64,000 nucleotides of DNA from Tillandsia leiboldiana (taxonomy: Eukaryota; Streptophyta; Magnoliopsida; Poales; Bromeliaceae): NCBI GenBank assembly GCA_029204045.2, contig CM055076.1:12624069-12688068 (forward strand), in the 5' to 3' direction. Numbering within the stretch: position 1 is the first letter of the stretch; each line of letters starts with the position of its first letter. The position numbers and the translations under genes were made by a program. This document shows, piece by piece, positions 1 to 10,552 of the stretch. Under the pieces are notes generated by a model. It worked only from the letters and a program-made list of their open reading frames with translations. It was not told the origin of the DNA and did no database searches.

Positions 1-281
1 GGTTGATTTGATCTTTGAGCTCCAATCTTGCAATTTCTTCCAATGTGCCCTGCAAAATTATAACGAAAACATACCTTTGTGCTTGACGATTCTGAAGAGG
101 ATGAAGTAGGCTTGTTGTCGTTGGTTGTCATGATTTCCGGTGTCGGAGGAGGAGATACCGACTGAGGCACAAAGACTGTCCCAACCGAACTAAAATTGTC
201 TTCAGTTCGATTGTATCCGAGGTCGGACTTGTTTGTTTGACCAAGACCAAGAAGTTTATCCAACTTACTCCTTCCTAAAGA
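1..281 (-). pseudogene. copia gag/gag-pol junction with second, degenerate zinc knuckle
   Basis: This is the same reading frame as the gag at 285-1802, continued after an in-frame TAA at 285-287. Translation on the minus strand gives a low-complexity Ser/Thr/Pro stretch and then a second CCHC-like knuckle at 30-71 (CFRYNFAGHIGRNCK). In a standard CX2CX4HX4C knuckle the fourth residue is Cys; here it is Tyr, so zinc binding is probably lost. A gag with a long spacer and two knuckles is known from some plant copia lineages, the SIRE/Maximus type among them; that assignment is inference. The rest of pol would lie left of position 1. The in-frame stop and lost Cys mark a decayed copy. Confidence 0.6.
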
Positions 282-284
282 AAA

Positions 285-1802
285 TTACTGTAAGTCATCC
301 TTGAGTTGGCAAATGGTCTCTGTCATTTCCAATTTTTCCCGTCGGGCCTCGCCGTAGAGCTTCAAGAAGTAGTTCGCTTTGTTCACCATATCTATATAGT
401 TCTTCTCGAGTTGCTCATTGGACTCTTGAAGGGAAACATTTTCTTTTATCAGTTTATCCCTTTCCACTTCAAGATCGGTCGAGAGAGAAGTTATCCTTTT
501 TACTTCTTCTTCGAGATCCTGCAATCTCCCTCTCAACCCCTTGTTTTGCTTAGCCGGTTTCTTTAAATCCCGTAAAGATCTGTGATAGGCTAGAGCAAAT
601 TCTTCACCTTCCGAATCATCCGATTCGTTGTCCGTTGCATTCTTTTCAACAGTGGAGTTGGACAACGACTCGGATGTACTTGCCATAAAGCACATGAAGG
701 GTGAAGATACGGACGCGTGGAATGCGGTGGAGCTCTTTTCTTCATCACTCGAAGACGACTCATTTGACGTTGAGTTGTCATCCCAAGTGACGACTTGCAT
801 CGCCTTCTTCTTTGCCGGATACTTGTTAGGACACTCTGTTGCAATGTGGCCGTAGCCTCGACATTTGAAGCATTGAAGTTGTCCTTCTGAACTTTTCTTA
901 TCCTTTGAGAAGTTCTCTTGCTTTCTTGACTTGTAACCTGAAGTACCCTTGCCTTTGTTCGACTTTCCGAAGGATGGAGATTTGCTTGAATTACCCCTTC
1001 GAAAGTTGCGGCGAAACTTCCTTGTCAAGAGAGCGAGCTACTTCTCAAATTCCTCCATAGAGAGGTTCTCGTCATCGTCTGAGGAGGATGTATCCGCGTC
1101 TTCTTCCTTAGTTGTTTTCAACGCATAACCTGAAGACTTAGAAGTGGATGCCTTTCCAGAAGAATTGTTAGTAGTAAATGTCATTTCATAAGTTTGTAAT
1201 GAACCAACTAATTCTTCTACACGTATTTCGTCCGGGTGTTTAATAGTTTCAATGGCAGTAACCTTTGGGCGAAATCGTTCAGGGAGAGTTCTTAAGATCT
1301 TTCTTACAATCTTAAATTCTGGAATCTTCTCTCCCAGATTAGCACATGAGTTTACGATGTCTTGCAATCGTGTATAGTAGTCCGTGAAAGATTTATTTTC
1401 TGCCATTAAGATAGAGTCAAACTTGCTCGTAAGCATTTGCAGTTTCTGAATCTTCACGAGGTTAGTTCCTTCATGTGTAACCTGAAGAACATCCCAGATT
1501 TCTTTCGCAGTCTCACATGCCGAGACGCGAGAGAATTCAGTTTGAGATAAGGCATTAAAGATAGCATTAATTCCCTTGCCATTGTAAGAAGATGAATCTA
1601 ACTCTTCCTTGGTCCATTTCGACCTAGGTTTTAAGGTGCGAACATCACCAATAAATTCAGTTGGATTAGACCATCCTAATTCAATTGATTGCCACACCCG
1701 TTCGTCGATGGAAATTAAAAAGGCTTTCATCCGTACTTTCCAGTACGCATAATTTGTTCCATCGAAGAACGGGGGTCGGTTGATGTTTCCACCTTCAACC
1801 AT
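285..1802 (-). pseudogene. gag: Ty1/copia gag (capsid UBN2-type domain, zinc knuckle, coiled coil), interrupted by a stop
   Basis: The protein starts at the ATG at 1800-1802, just downstream of the primer binding site. Its N-terminus has the copia gag signature (RPPFFDGTNYAYWKVRM), followed by a capsid-like helical domain with LTSKFDSILM and LRTLPERF motifs over about residues 15-215, and an acidic Ser-rich linker. The frame is broken by a TAG at 1038-1040 and then continues in the same phase. The continuation carries a basic stretch, a perfect CX2CX4HX4C knuckle (832-876, CFKCRGYGHIATEC), a second acidic linker and a predicted coiled coil of about 90 residues. It ends at a TAA at 285-287. 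Gag would form the cytoplasmic particle that packages element RNA. Two in-frame stops without a frameshift suggest a fairly young but dead copy, or one stop could be a read-through site. Confidence 0.85.
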
Positions 1803-1820
1803 TGTTTACAACCCTATTCC

Positions 1821-1833
1821 CTCTCTGATACCA
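1821..1833 (-). promoter_or_regulatory. Primer binding site (tRNA-Met type) of the copia element
   Basis: The minus strand reads TGGTATCAGAGAG two bases inside the LTR end. This matches the 3' end of plant initiator tRNA-Met, the usual primer for copia and many gypsy elements. It fixes the element's orientation and the LTR boundary. Confidence 0.9.
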
Positions 1834-2600
1834 CTTGTTGGGTTATATGTAATAAGGATCTAAATAGGGGAAAAAACACCTAGAGGGTGGTGAATAGGTG
1901 TAAACGTATAAACACTCAAAAATCGTTGCGATAAAAACCCAATGTGGAAATAAAAAATAATACGCAAGATTTTTACGTGGAAAACTCCATCACCGGAGTA
2001 AAAAACCACGGGACCGATAACACGGCAGAAATCCACTAGAATTAAAACACGTACAAGGTGATTTACCGTACACAATTACGACTCAACCTTTTCCATACGC
2101 TCCTAGAGGATCTTCTCCACTCGCTCCGCGACGCTTCTCGAATCCACGATCTGCGCCCAACGCCGAATCCACGGCGTCCAACGTCGAATCCACGACGTCC
2201 GACCGAATCCACGGTCTTCACCCAATAGCACCATTCGTATCCACGAACGTGCCTCGCTCCGAATCCACGAGAGCGGTTGAACCTTGAATCCACAAGGACA
2301 CGCGAATCCACGCGCCGATTTTTGGGGTAAATCGTTGTTTTTTGGGTGGTGATGATCCGCCGAATACTTAGATCAAAGATAGATCGGAAATACCATCTAA
2401 GTATTCATTAGTTTGATTCAACTCAAGATGTGAGTATGAAAACCTAGAATCAAACTAATCAATATAGATGAAGAAACATAGAGTATTCTCTAATGATTTC
2501 CTTTCTTCTCTATATGTGGATCTAGAGCCGTATAAGATGATACAAGAATATGACGGCTATTTTCCTTTTTTTCGGCTTCCCTAGGAAATGAATCATAGGG

Positions 2601-2610
2601 TCTATTTATA
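2601..2610 (-). promoter_or_regulatory. TATA box of the copia LTR
   Basis: The minus strand reads TATAAATAGA, and the related solo LTR has the identical sequence at 44508-44517. Its position in the central part of the LTR fits the core promoter that starts the genomic RNA. Confidence 0.65.
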
Positions 2611-2677
2611 GGTTAGAAACCCTAGGAAGGAGATAAGAATCAAAAACCTAACATTTCTGGAAATTTTACGGACGGCG

Positions 2678-2961
2678 ATCCGGATCGGATTAGCTGTGAT
2701 CCGGATCGTCGTAACGAGTCAGGCAATTCCAGAAAAACGAAGGTTCGGGATCCGGATCGAAGTGCTTGATCCGGATCGTTCATACAGTTCACCAAACATC
2801 AACGTTCGGGATCCGGATTGCGAAGCCTGATCCGGATCGTTCAAGGAAGATGGTAAACTCAGTGTTCGGGATCCGGATCAAGAGAGGCTACGATCCGGAT
2901 TGAACTGGTGTATGAACGAACCACCTTCGGGATCCGGATCGAACAACCTGATCCGGATCCT
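2678..2961. repeat. Five paired GATCCGGATC motifs, about 60-bp period
   Basis: The block contains five pairs of GATCCGGATC (or one-base variants) about 20 bp apart, repeated every 60 bp or so, each upper member preceded by GG. GATCCGGATC is itself a perfect palindrome. The related solo LTR has three pairs of a diverged version (AGTCCGGACC) at the same place. Confidence 0.85.
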
Positions 2962-3187
2962 GAACATGTCCCAAGTCCAGTTTTTGATTTTTGTGCAATG
3001 AAGGATTCTTCCAAGTGTTTCTACACTACAAGAAGTATTCGGATCACACAAAATCTTTAGTAAAAACATACCTGATCCTTTTGAATTCTTCTTTCTTGAG
3101 ATTGAGTTAAATGATCCAACTTTCTTCACCTTCAATCTTCAAGACTTGAGACTTTCACGAAACTACGCCAACTCAAATTTCGTAACA

Positions 3188-3363
3188 TGTGACACCCCGG
3201 AATTTGGATTAGTCCTATATATAAATGATATAATAGGACTAAATCTCTTAACCCGGCTATACCATTTTGGATGGTAGCAAGATCCAAGAGGTTGTGAGAG
3301 TTAAGCGTGCTAGAGCTAGAGTAGTTCTAGGATGGGTGACCCCCTGGGAAGTGGGGCGTCACA
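3188..3363 (+). mobile_element. Cassandra-like LTR carrying a 5S rRNA-derived segment
   Basis: A unit of about 176 bp begins TGTGACACCCC and ends GGGGCGTCACA, so its termini are inverted repeats as in an LTR. From about 3256 to 3352 it follows plant 5S rRNA, including a box A-like stretch (GTTAAGCGTGCTAGAGC, 3299-3315) and a box C-like stretch (GGATGGGTGACC, 3330-3341). Cassandra TRIM elements are the known family with a 5S promoter inside the LTR. Only one LTR is visible, so this is a solo LTR or an end cut by the copia insertion. Many substitutions from 5S rule out a working 5S gene. Confidence 0.75.
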
Positions 3364-3637
3364 CAACCACTCGCACACGAGGTGCTCAATCGACCCAATC
3401 GAACTGACTACCACATAGGGTCTAGTCAAGCCTGCGCCGATCTACTGCCATTACATCCACAGAGGACTAGACTTACGTAGGGCGTCCGTGACTGCCTAAA
3501 AAAGGCCCAGCCAGAAGGACTGCATCGATAAGTCGCGATAGCAAAGTAACAGGCCAGCTCTGGAGCGGCACTTGAGTGGCGCGATCCAACCGAGGAAAAT
3601 ATCCGCGCATCTTTGTCGAGCTCAATATGGCTCATGC
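3364..3637 (-). mobile_element. LTR B2 fragment (part beyond solo LTR B1)
   Basis: The minus-strand sequence matches the internal part of LTR A at about 13285-13520, including the GCATGAGCCATATTTGAGCTC region and the block with TGACTGGACCC-like text. It continues LTR B2, which resumes at 7345. The last 5 bp (3633-3637, CATGC) are the target site duplication of B1. The rest of B2 towards its 3' end was displaced by the 5S-bearing LTR and the copia element. Confidence 0.75.
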
Positions 3638-3686
3638 TGTCACGCCCCGGGTGAAAACCAGAACCCGGGCCCGTCTACAGATCCGC

Positions 3687-3714
3687 CGTGCACACAGAAA
3701 TTTTCGCGTACACG
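3687..3714 (-). other. Predicted hairpin next to the GGCGGATCTG box, LTR B1
   Basis: On the plus strand CGTGCAC (3687-3693) can pair with GTACACG (3708-3714) with one wobble pair. It lies directly beside CAGATCCGCC, the reverse complement of the GGCGGATCTG box. Equivalent hairpins occur in LTRs A, C, D and E. Confidence 0.5.
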
Positions 3715-4299
3715 AAGCGCCAGCAACCTGCTCAGATATAAGAAATATAATAAAGAGCAATAAAAACAAGCTGAACTAAAACTACTACATCTCAGACTGA
3801 AGCTGGAAATAAAATACAGTACATCTGTAAAAATGATACACCTGTCTCTTCCAGCTCACCAAAATAAATACAACCTGCTGGCAAAAGCCCGTCCCAAAAG
3901 TAAAAGTACAACCGTCTGAGGAAACATGGGTACACCAACAGTCCAGCTAACTCGCTCATCCTGCCTTGAGATCTATCTACTCAGCCGTCCTCTCTCCTCG
4001 ACCCACCGTTGAAAGCCCAGCAGCACCCGCAGAAGACACTGCAAAACAAGGGAGAAGAAAAAGAGGAAAGAAGAATGGGGGTGAGAACTACTAGTAAACT
4101 AGTAGCCTCCCCTAGTGGGTAAATCCTCAAACTCTGACGCACCCACTAGGTCTACCAGAGGCAAAAGGGAAAGAAGAGTGGTAAGCAATAATGACTGCTA
4201 AAGAAAGGAAACTACCACTACTATGCCTCTAAATGCAGTCCTAGACTGGAATAACCGTATGCAACAGTAACCAACCGTCCCAGATGAACCCAATCTGTA

Positions 4300-4410
4300 C
4301 CGCCCTCATCATCGGGCAAGTAAGCCGCGCCGATGTGATAGCAAAACTCCTGCTGCCGCCCTCATCAACGGGCAAATAAGCCGCACTGATGTGATAGCAA
4401 AAACTCAAGG
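4300..4410. repeat. Short tandem repeat with GCCCTCATCA units in LTR B1
   Basis: Two adjoining units of about 55 bp share CCGCCCTCATCA, GGGCAA, TAAGCCGC and GATGTGATAGCAAAA. A third, weaker unit lies at about 4470-4510. Confidence 0.7.
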
Positions 4411-4624
4411 CCTGTCTGACCCCCACGCTCCGGAGGGGAACTCGAGGGGAGCGACCCACACGAGGAAAGCATCACCGGGCATATAAAGCCGCGCCGGTGT
4501 GATAACAAAACTCAATCATTGTCACAAGTATCATAAAAGCAGGACTGGATCACGACTCTGATCAAAGTGGGAAAACCCATCCACTAAAGGGAAACCCGAT
4601 CCCCAATCTGATGTATAAGTAACC

Positions 4625-4805
4625 ATCCGGTCAACCGCCCAATATCCACGGTCGCCGCGATACCCACTGTCAACAATCAAGCCCAACAACCGACACCCGG
4701 TCAACCGCCCAATATCCGCGGTCACCGAAATAACCCACAATCACAATCATGTCCCACATCCGACATCCGGTCAACCGCCTACTATCCGCGGTAGCCGCAA
4801 TAACC
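4625..4805. repeat. Three tandem units of about 65-70 bp in LTR B1
   Basis: Each unit starts CCGGTCAACCGCC and contains TATCC(A/G)CGGT followed by a CAATC-rich stretch. The last unit is slightly diverged. Confidence 0.8.
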
Positions 4806-6326
4806 CCCAATCCAAAATCAAATACCACCTGTCCCCGACCCCAAGGTCCCGGCTACACTATCCCGTACCCCTGCTCAAACCCGAGCAACAACAACCACCT
4901 GACTAAAGAATAAGGAGAACAGAAGAAAACAGGGTTTCTCCTAAGTCAAGTTCCAGCATGATAGTGTAGCGATAAAAGATGGCCTATCTAGATGTCCATA
5001 CAAGCATGCAAGTGTTCTCAAGGAAAAATAAATTAAGTCATTGATCATTAACAGTATCCACCTATGCATGTCACCTATCCTCAAGTAATACCACTAACAG
5101 GATAATTCATCTTGACCCAATATAATAAACAATTCCACATGCAAGGTTAAGTGCTAACACAGAAATCTATATACCGACATGAGCATGCAAATATTCCACC
5201 ATCAAGGTAAATTACATGGCCTCAATATTATAATCAAATCCACATGCAAGGTTTAGTACTAACATAGCAATCCATAATTCCACACAAGCATGCATAAGTT
5301 CCAATTACAATTATGTTTCCCACATAGTGATTCCCTAATAACATTTCCAACATGATGTGTCTCACATGACAAACTCATAAGAATAGCAATTACCGATCAT
5401 AGATGTCCCAAAAGGATCTCTCTAATACTCCTAGTGGGTAAGTCAGAAAAGAGGGATATAGCAGCCACCCACCTGGAAAAGCGCAATCCACAGCTGTAAA
5501 AGTCTCCTCGCTGTCCAATACCCGACTCCACGCAAAACACCCCAAAACTGCAAGGATAACCAAACGGCGTACAATTAATCCAAAATGTGTGTACCACGCC
5601 GCAGTCCATACAACCAGCCCCGAAAATGGCTAAATATCATCTGCAAGATAAACTCGGAAATATCCAGAAAAATAACGTTGCGTTCGTCACGTCGAGCCGA
5701 TCGAAACGAGTACTCGCACGTCCAAAACTGACACCTGTAGGCCAAGATATAAAATACACAACACGGTGAGCGCGATACTCCACAAGCACAAAATCTGTAG
5801 CACTCCGCCCAGAAAAAGTGGGATTTTCACCTTCGTGCCTACCTCCAAAAATTCCAGAAAAATCACAGTGATAATCCTTGCGTCGCGTAGATATAAATCG
5901 AGTACTTGCACACCCTATTCCGTCGCTTGAGCGCGGAGAAAACCCAAAAAAACTCCAATGCTGTCCAAAACTCCGCCCCAGAAAAAGAGGTCACAAAATG
6001 CTTCAAAAAATCCAAGAAAACCTTGAGATGAGAAGAAATAGCGATCACGGGAAACGTAGCCCTACCTGTTGTGAAGACGATGGCATAAGAATCGCCGAAA
6101 AATACTGTCGGAGTAGCCCGGGGGAGTCCACGCACCGAAATGTGACGGAGAAGAACACCAAAGCAAGAACGTCTCGCTGCGCCGTAAAATCAGAAACCTC
6201 GAAGTGCGTGCCACCAAAAATCCCAAAAATCCTCCAAGTGATGCAGAACAGGTAGGTGAATAACTCCTCTGTAGAACACCCAGAGAGAAACAGCTACAAA
6301 AAGGTCCAAATCGCAGCTCAAACCGG

Positions 6327-6336
6327 CCTTTTTATA
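6327..6336 (-). promoter_or_regulatory. TATA box of LTR B1
   Basis: The minus strand reads TATAAAAAGG in the context GGCCTATAAAAAGGCC, just downstream (in LTR sense) of the GC-rich block. LTRs F and G carry TATAAATAGG in similar contexts. Confidence 0.6.
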
Positions 6337-6879
6337 GGCCAAACGAAACAAATGCCAAAATACCCAGGATGTCCCGGTTTCGGGCGCCCAAATATTTTCG
6401 GGCACAAACAGTAACCCAATCCGCAGCCGTCCATCGCGCGCCCGGAACGCCCCTGTCGCGCCACGTCGTGCCGAACAGGGGACAGCAAATCCCACCGCTC
6501 ACTCCGCGCCGCGAGGCCCACCGCGGAAGCCGACGCGTGGCATGCCCACGCGCGGGAACCGCGCGTCAACGCGCCCACGTTCCGCCTGCGCCCGCCGCCT
6601 GTGCCCCCTGCCAGGCACGAATCCCAAGGCCGCCTCACCAGCTCCGTGGACCGGGCACGCGTGGACCGGCCAACCAACGGTCGTCACGTGGCCCCGCCCC
6701 GGTCCACGGCTCCCCGCTCACCCCGTAGACCGCGCCTACAGAACCAACCTCTCCTCCGCTGCCACGTGCCCCAGGCCCACCAACGAGAATCCGCCACGTG
6801 GTGCACTCCCCCGCTGCACCGCGCGCCTGCCAGCGTGCCTGCCTGCGCGCCTCTGCGTTGCCCGCGCCTGCGTGCTGCC

Positions 6880-6965
6880 CGCGCCGCTGCCCGCCGCTGC
6901 CCGCCGTGCTCCGCCGCCGCCCGCCGCTGCCCGCCGTGCTCCGCCGCCGCCCGCCGCCGCCAGAG
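6880..6965. repeat. GC-rich tandem repeat in LTR B1 (GCCGCCGCCC type)
   Basis: Units of about 27 bp with CCGCCGTGCTCCGCCG and CCCGCCGCTG are repeated about three times. The surrounding 6370-7010 is strongly GC-rich. Long open frames here are a by-product of composition and do not look like genes. Confidence 0.7.
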
Positions 6966-7344
6966 CAGTACCCAAGCCTCGAATTCCGTGCACGAGCATC
7001 CGGGCTCCGAAAAATACAAATAAATAGTCCATTTTCATCGTTTTCGCGCGTTGAATCCAAATCCGCTGTCCGATTTGCCAAATTCTAATTCCAAAATTTG
7101 CCAAATGCATCTAGACAAGTGTTTTTAACCCAAATTTTGCACTGAGTCCAATTCTAATGTCTGTTTCATGCGAAACCCCCTCTAAACATTCGACGGGATC
7201 ATCTGATTACCCTCGTGATCCATTTTAATCCCTGAGTCCAACACTTGTGTCCAATTTGTGCACAAACACCTCCAATACACAGTACAGGCCCCCAGAAGTC
7301 ACCCATCGCACTGCAACAGCTCTGCGGAGATCCAGGTCATCACA

Positions 7345-10300
7345 CATGCAGGCTATGGTCAAAATCCATGCTCACTCTCAGAACGGAAGAACTCAAGATC
7401 CTCAAACATCTTGCACGACGGTCGGAGTACTCTCAACGACTCAGCTAATAAGGTAACACGAATCTCGAGACACTAGCGAACTCAACCAACTCGCGACACC
7501 AACCTAGACCCACAACTCAAGGGCTAGCAAAACTGGTCGGACGACACTCAACAACTCAGGACCACCGTCAACCCAAACGGTTCCCAACAACACTGACCGG
7601 AAGAAGCTCGACGGCCCGGGACCACCGTTTACCCAAACGGCTCCCAACACTAGCACTGGTCTAACCTCAGCTATCAGACTCCACTCAGCCCCCAGGCACG
7701 AGTGCAACATATGTCCCACAATAACCCGACCCCTCGGCCCACTACCCGGGCGAGGAAACTCTATGTCCAGGAAAAACGAATAAATGTGTGGGAGTGTCTA
7801 AAGCATAAAAGAACCTAGCCCAAGTGAAGGTTCTCTACTAGTCTGGTTTAAACATGTTACATATGACGGGGTGCTAGGGCAAGTTCCAAAATATCATTTA
7901 TAAGAGTGATAATCCATCAATTGATTCTATCACACAAGATACTAGCTCAAATATCAGTAAAAGGCATTGCATCCAACATAATCTCTAATAACTACCAATG
8001 TGAATATCATCTTTCTAAACATGCTCTCAACTAGCATAAGGTGAACATAACCACTTTACTAAATGTGAGATCTCAAATCCACCAAAGCATGAACAATTTA
8101 TCAAGTAAGCATCAATCCACATAATCTAGACCATTTCTCATGCTTACATCTCAATACCATTGGTTGTACATTAAATTATGCATGCTATCAATCACATAGG
8201 GTAACACTTTCCTTAGGTAAGCTTTCATTAACCATAATATGGATATCTAAATCTTGCAAGTTTTCGTTAGGCATAACATGGATATATTTTTCTTACAATT
8301 TCTCATACTAGTTTAATTTACCAAGCTTACATCTCATCCATATACTTGGTACACTAAACATGCATGCTTACTAACATATAGAATTAGAGAACCGTCTGCA
8401 GGTTTCGGAGATAAAACAACAACCCACCTGAAACTTATCGATCCGCTGCCCGATCAAGCTGACTTTTTGCGTGAGTAATCCTTATCCTCTCAGAACTCCG
8501 ATGACGTGAAAATCATCCAAATCCGCCACACGGATTGGGCGTAATCACTGAAACATTGCACGCTGCGCGATTATATTCCAGAATTTCAGCAAGTAAGACT
8601 AAGCTAAATAAGATGCAAGTGCAGCCCCAAATACCTCAAGATGAAGTCCCCAACAGTAAAAAAAGATGTCCTCTTTCATATAAACATCTCCAAGTCCTAA
8701 AAAATCCACCATTAATTTCCCTTAAAATTCAAATGAAGCAAACATCACATTGCTGTCCCAAGTTTACACCAATTCCCAACATAAACTTACAAAAATTAAA
8801 GAGAACAATCCATAAGGAATTTTAAGCTGAAACCAAAAGGAGAAATCTTCACCTTGATCTTAATAAGATGCCCAAACTTTAAAATCCTGAAATTAACCAA
8901 GAATTACATCAATTGCTGCATTCCAAATGTCCAAGTATCAAAATAATGCTAAATCTGAAATCTGTTGTAACCCTTAAAATAGAGCTGAGAAGATCAATAA
9001 TGTTACCTGGTCAAACATACTCCAACTCCAGCAAGAGAGGTACCATTGGATTCCTTGTCGAGAGTAGATGTGAATCGAGCTAAAGAACTCCAAAATCCAA
9101 GCTCAGATGAAGAAGAAAACCCATAATTACTTTAGATTATCCAAATCTCATTCTTAACAGTCCAATGCTTAAACCAGAACGCAAGAGTTCCAAAGATGAT
9201 AATTATACTCCAGGAAAATCTCTGATTTAGGGGAAATGATACATACCGATGTTGTATATCTTCGAGTCCTGAAAATTTGCCCATAAAAATCATCCCAAAA
9301 CTCCCATCCTACTATCCAGAGCAGCTAAAACATTGATGACTGTCCAAAATCCCAGGCTGAAACAAAGGGTCCCAAAGATGGCTTAAAAACTCTGTAAAAT
9401 CTCATGATCTAAGAGGAGAGTTGAATACCAAAGTTGTAGGCCTACCTCTTGTGAAAACTCAGAATAAAAAATCAGGTCAAAACTCTACTTGGTTAGCTCT
9501 GTGGGATTTTTACACCGAAACACGACTAAGTGGGCTGTGGGTGTAACAATGGTGATGTCCTCCAAGTTGATGAAGAAGGTGATCAAAATGGCCTCCAAAA
9601 ATCTCCCAAAAATCCAGTGCTGTAGTGGAAAAGTAGATGAACCACTGGTAAAAATCCCTCTGAAAAATTTCAAGCCAAAGGAGGAAAAATGGAGGAAGAA
9701 AGCTCACAAAAAAGCCATTGGAGAAGAAACAGGGGACTGCTGCAACCCTAAGCTACAGTAACGGGCCGGCCCGCGGGCGCGCGGTGGGCCTGCCACGCGG
9801 CGCGCATCCAACGGCCGCGCCAAACCACCCAGCCGCGGGATCACCGCACTTGTCGGATCCCGACAAGCGGGCGCGCCAGCCAACGGGGGCGCGACACGTG
9901 GCGGCCTTTTCGCACGTCGCCCACGCCCGCGCCTGCCCGGCTGCCCGCACTGCCCGAGCACCTGCCTGCACCGCTCGCGTGGACGCGCCCGATGCACCTG
10001 CCAATCAGGTGCCGCCACGCGTCCACAGCGCGCCAATGGGAAGCCGCCACGTGTCCCGCTGGTCCACGGCTCCCCCATGCACCCGAAAACACCAAAAACT
10101 TCCGGTTGCCCATTTTTGTGCGTCCGGACTCAGAAAAATACATCCAAATAGTCAATTTCCATCGTTTTTCCGCACTGAATCCAAATACGGCCTCCGTTTT
10201 GCACGAAACCACTTTCATTTTTCGACGAAGTCATCCGAATAGGTATTCTTGATCTATTTTTTGCGTTGGGTCCAAATCTTGGGTCCGATTTGCGCACAAC

Positions 10301-10378
10301 CAACGCCATCACACAACATAAGCCTCCAAAAGCCGCTGAACACGCTGAAAAATCTCCGTGGAGATCTGGGTCATCACA
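7345..10378 (-). mobile_element. LTR B2 of a Ty3/gypsy family, main part
   Basis: On the minus strand the LTR starts at 10378 with TGTGATGACCC and runs to 7345, where B1 is inserted; it resumes at 3637. Its layout follows LTR A: a GTTGTGCGCAAATCGG block near the start, a GC-rich block at 9760-10080, then an AT-rich segment at 7860-8400 and a segment matching 12270-12420 of LTR A. The first bases beyond its start (10379-10383, CAACC) are also found at the equivalent place in the uninterrupted H copies, so they are probably one half of the target duplication. Its internal region is outside the window. Confidence 0.78.
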
Positions 10379-10552
10379 CAACCTATGTCGTCGGATTGAT
10401 CAACAAGGGAATTAGAGGACAAAGGAGAAACAGAGGATCCCGATCTTGAATGATGCAATCATTGGGAGGGGGCAAGTGGAGGCGAGGGAAATAGGTAGGC
10501 ATCATAGACGGAGAAGGGGGAGAGAGAGGGAGAGAGAGAGAAAGAGAGAGAG
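10379..10552 (+). repeat. Repeat H copy 1, left part
   Basis: The sequence from GTCGGATTGATCAACAAGG through GATCCCGATCTTGAATGATG to the GA-rich stretch matches 42946-43060 and 46140-46290. It is cut at 10552/10553 by element A and continues at 40596. The H family has no recognised coding capacity. Confidence 0.85.

Larger units (their letters stand above)
1836..3187 (-). mobile_element. 5' LTR of the Ty1/copia element (1352 bp)
   Basis: The ends are a perfect short inverted repeat: on the minus strand it starts TGTTACG at 3187 and ends AACCCAACA at 1836, with the primer site two bases further in. It contains a TATA box (2601-2610), a block of paired GATCCGGATC motifs (2678-2961) and a segment rich in GGATTCACG-like repeats (2100-2310). 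A diverged copy of the same LTR family stands alone at 44052-45267. The matching 3' LTR would lie left of the window. The LTR abuts a 5S-bearing LTR at 3188. Confidence 0.88.
3638..7344 (-). mobile_element. Solo LTR B1 of a Ty3/gypsy family (3707 bp)
   Basis: On the plus strand the LTR begins TGTCACGCCCC and ends GGTCATCACA, flanked on both sides by CATGC (3633-3637 and 7345-7349). The sequence on either side joins into a continuous LTR B2, so only one LTR was left behind, presumably by LTR-LTR recombination. Read on the minus strand it resembles LTR A: same start pattern, same GTGTTTGTGCACAA block and a GC-rich middle. It holds a TATA box, ~69-bp tandem repeats and GC-rich repeats. No internal coding region remains. 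Confidence 0.88.

Noticed and set aside
3256..3358. Functional 5S rRNA gene
   Set aside because: Many changes from plant 5S, no tandem array and LTR-like termini around it.
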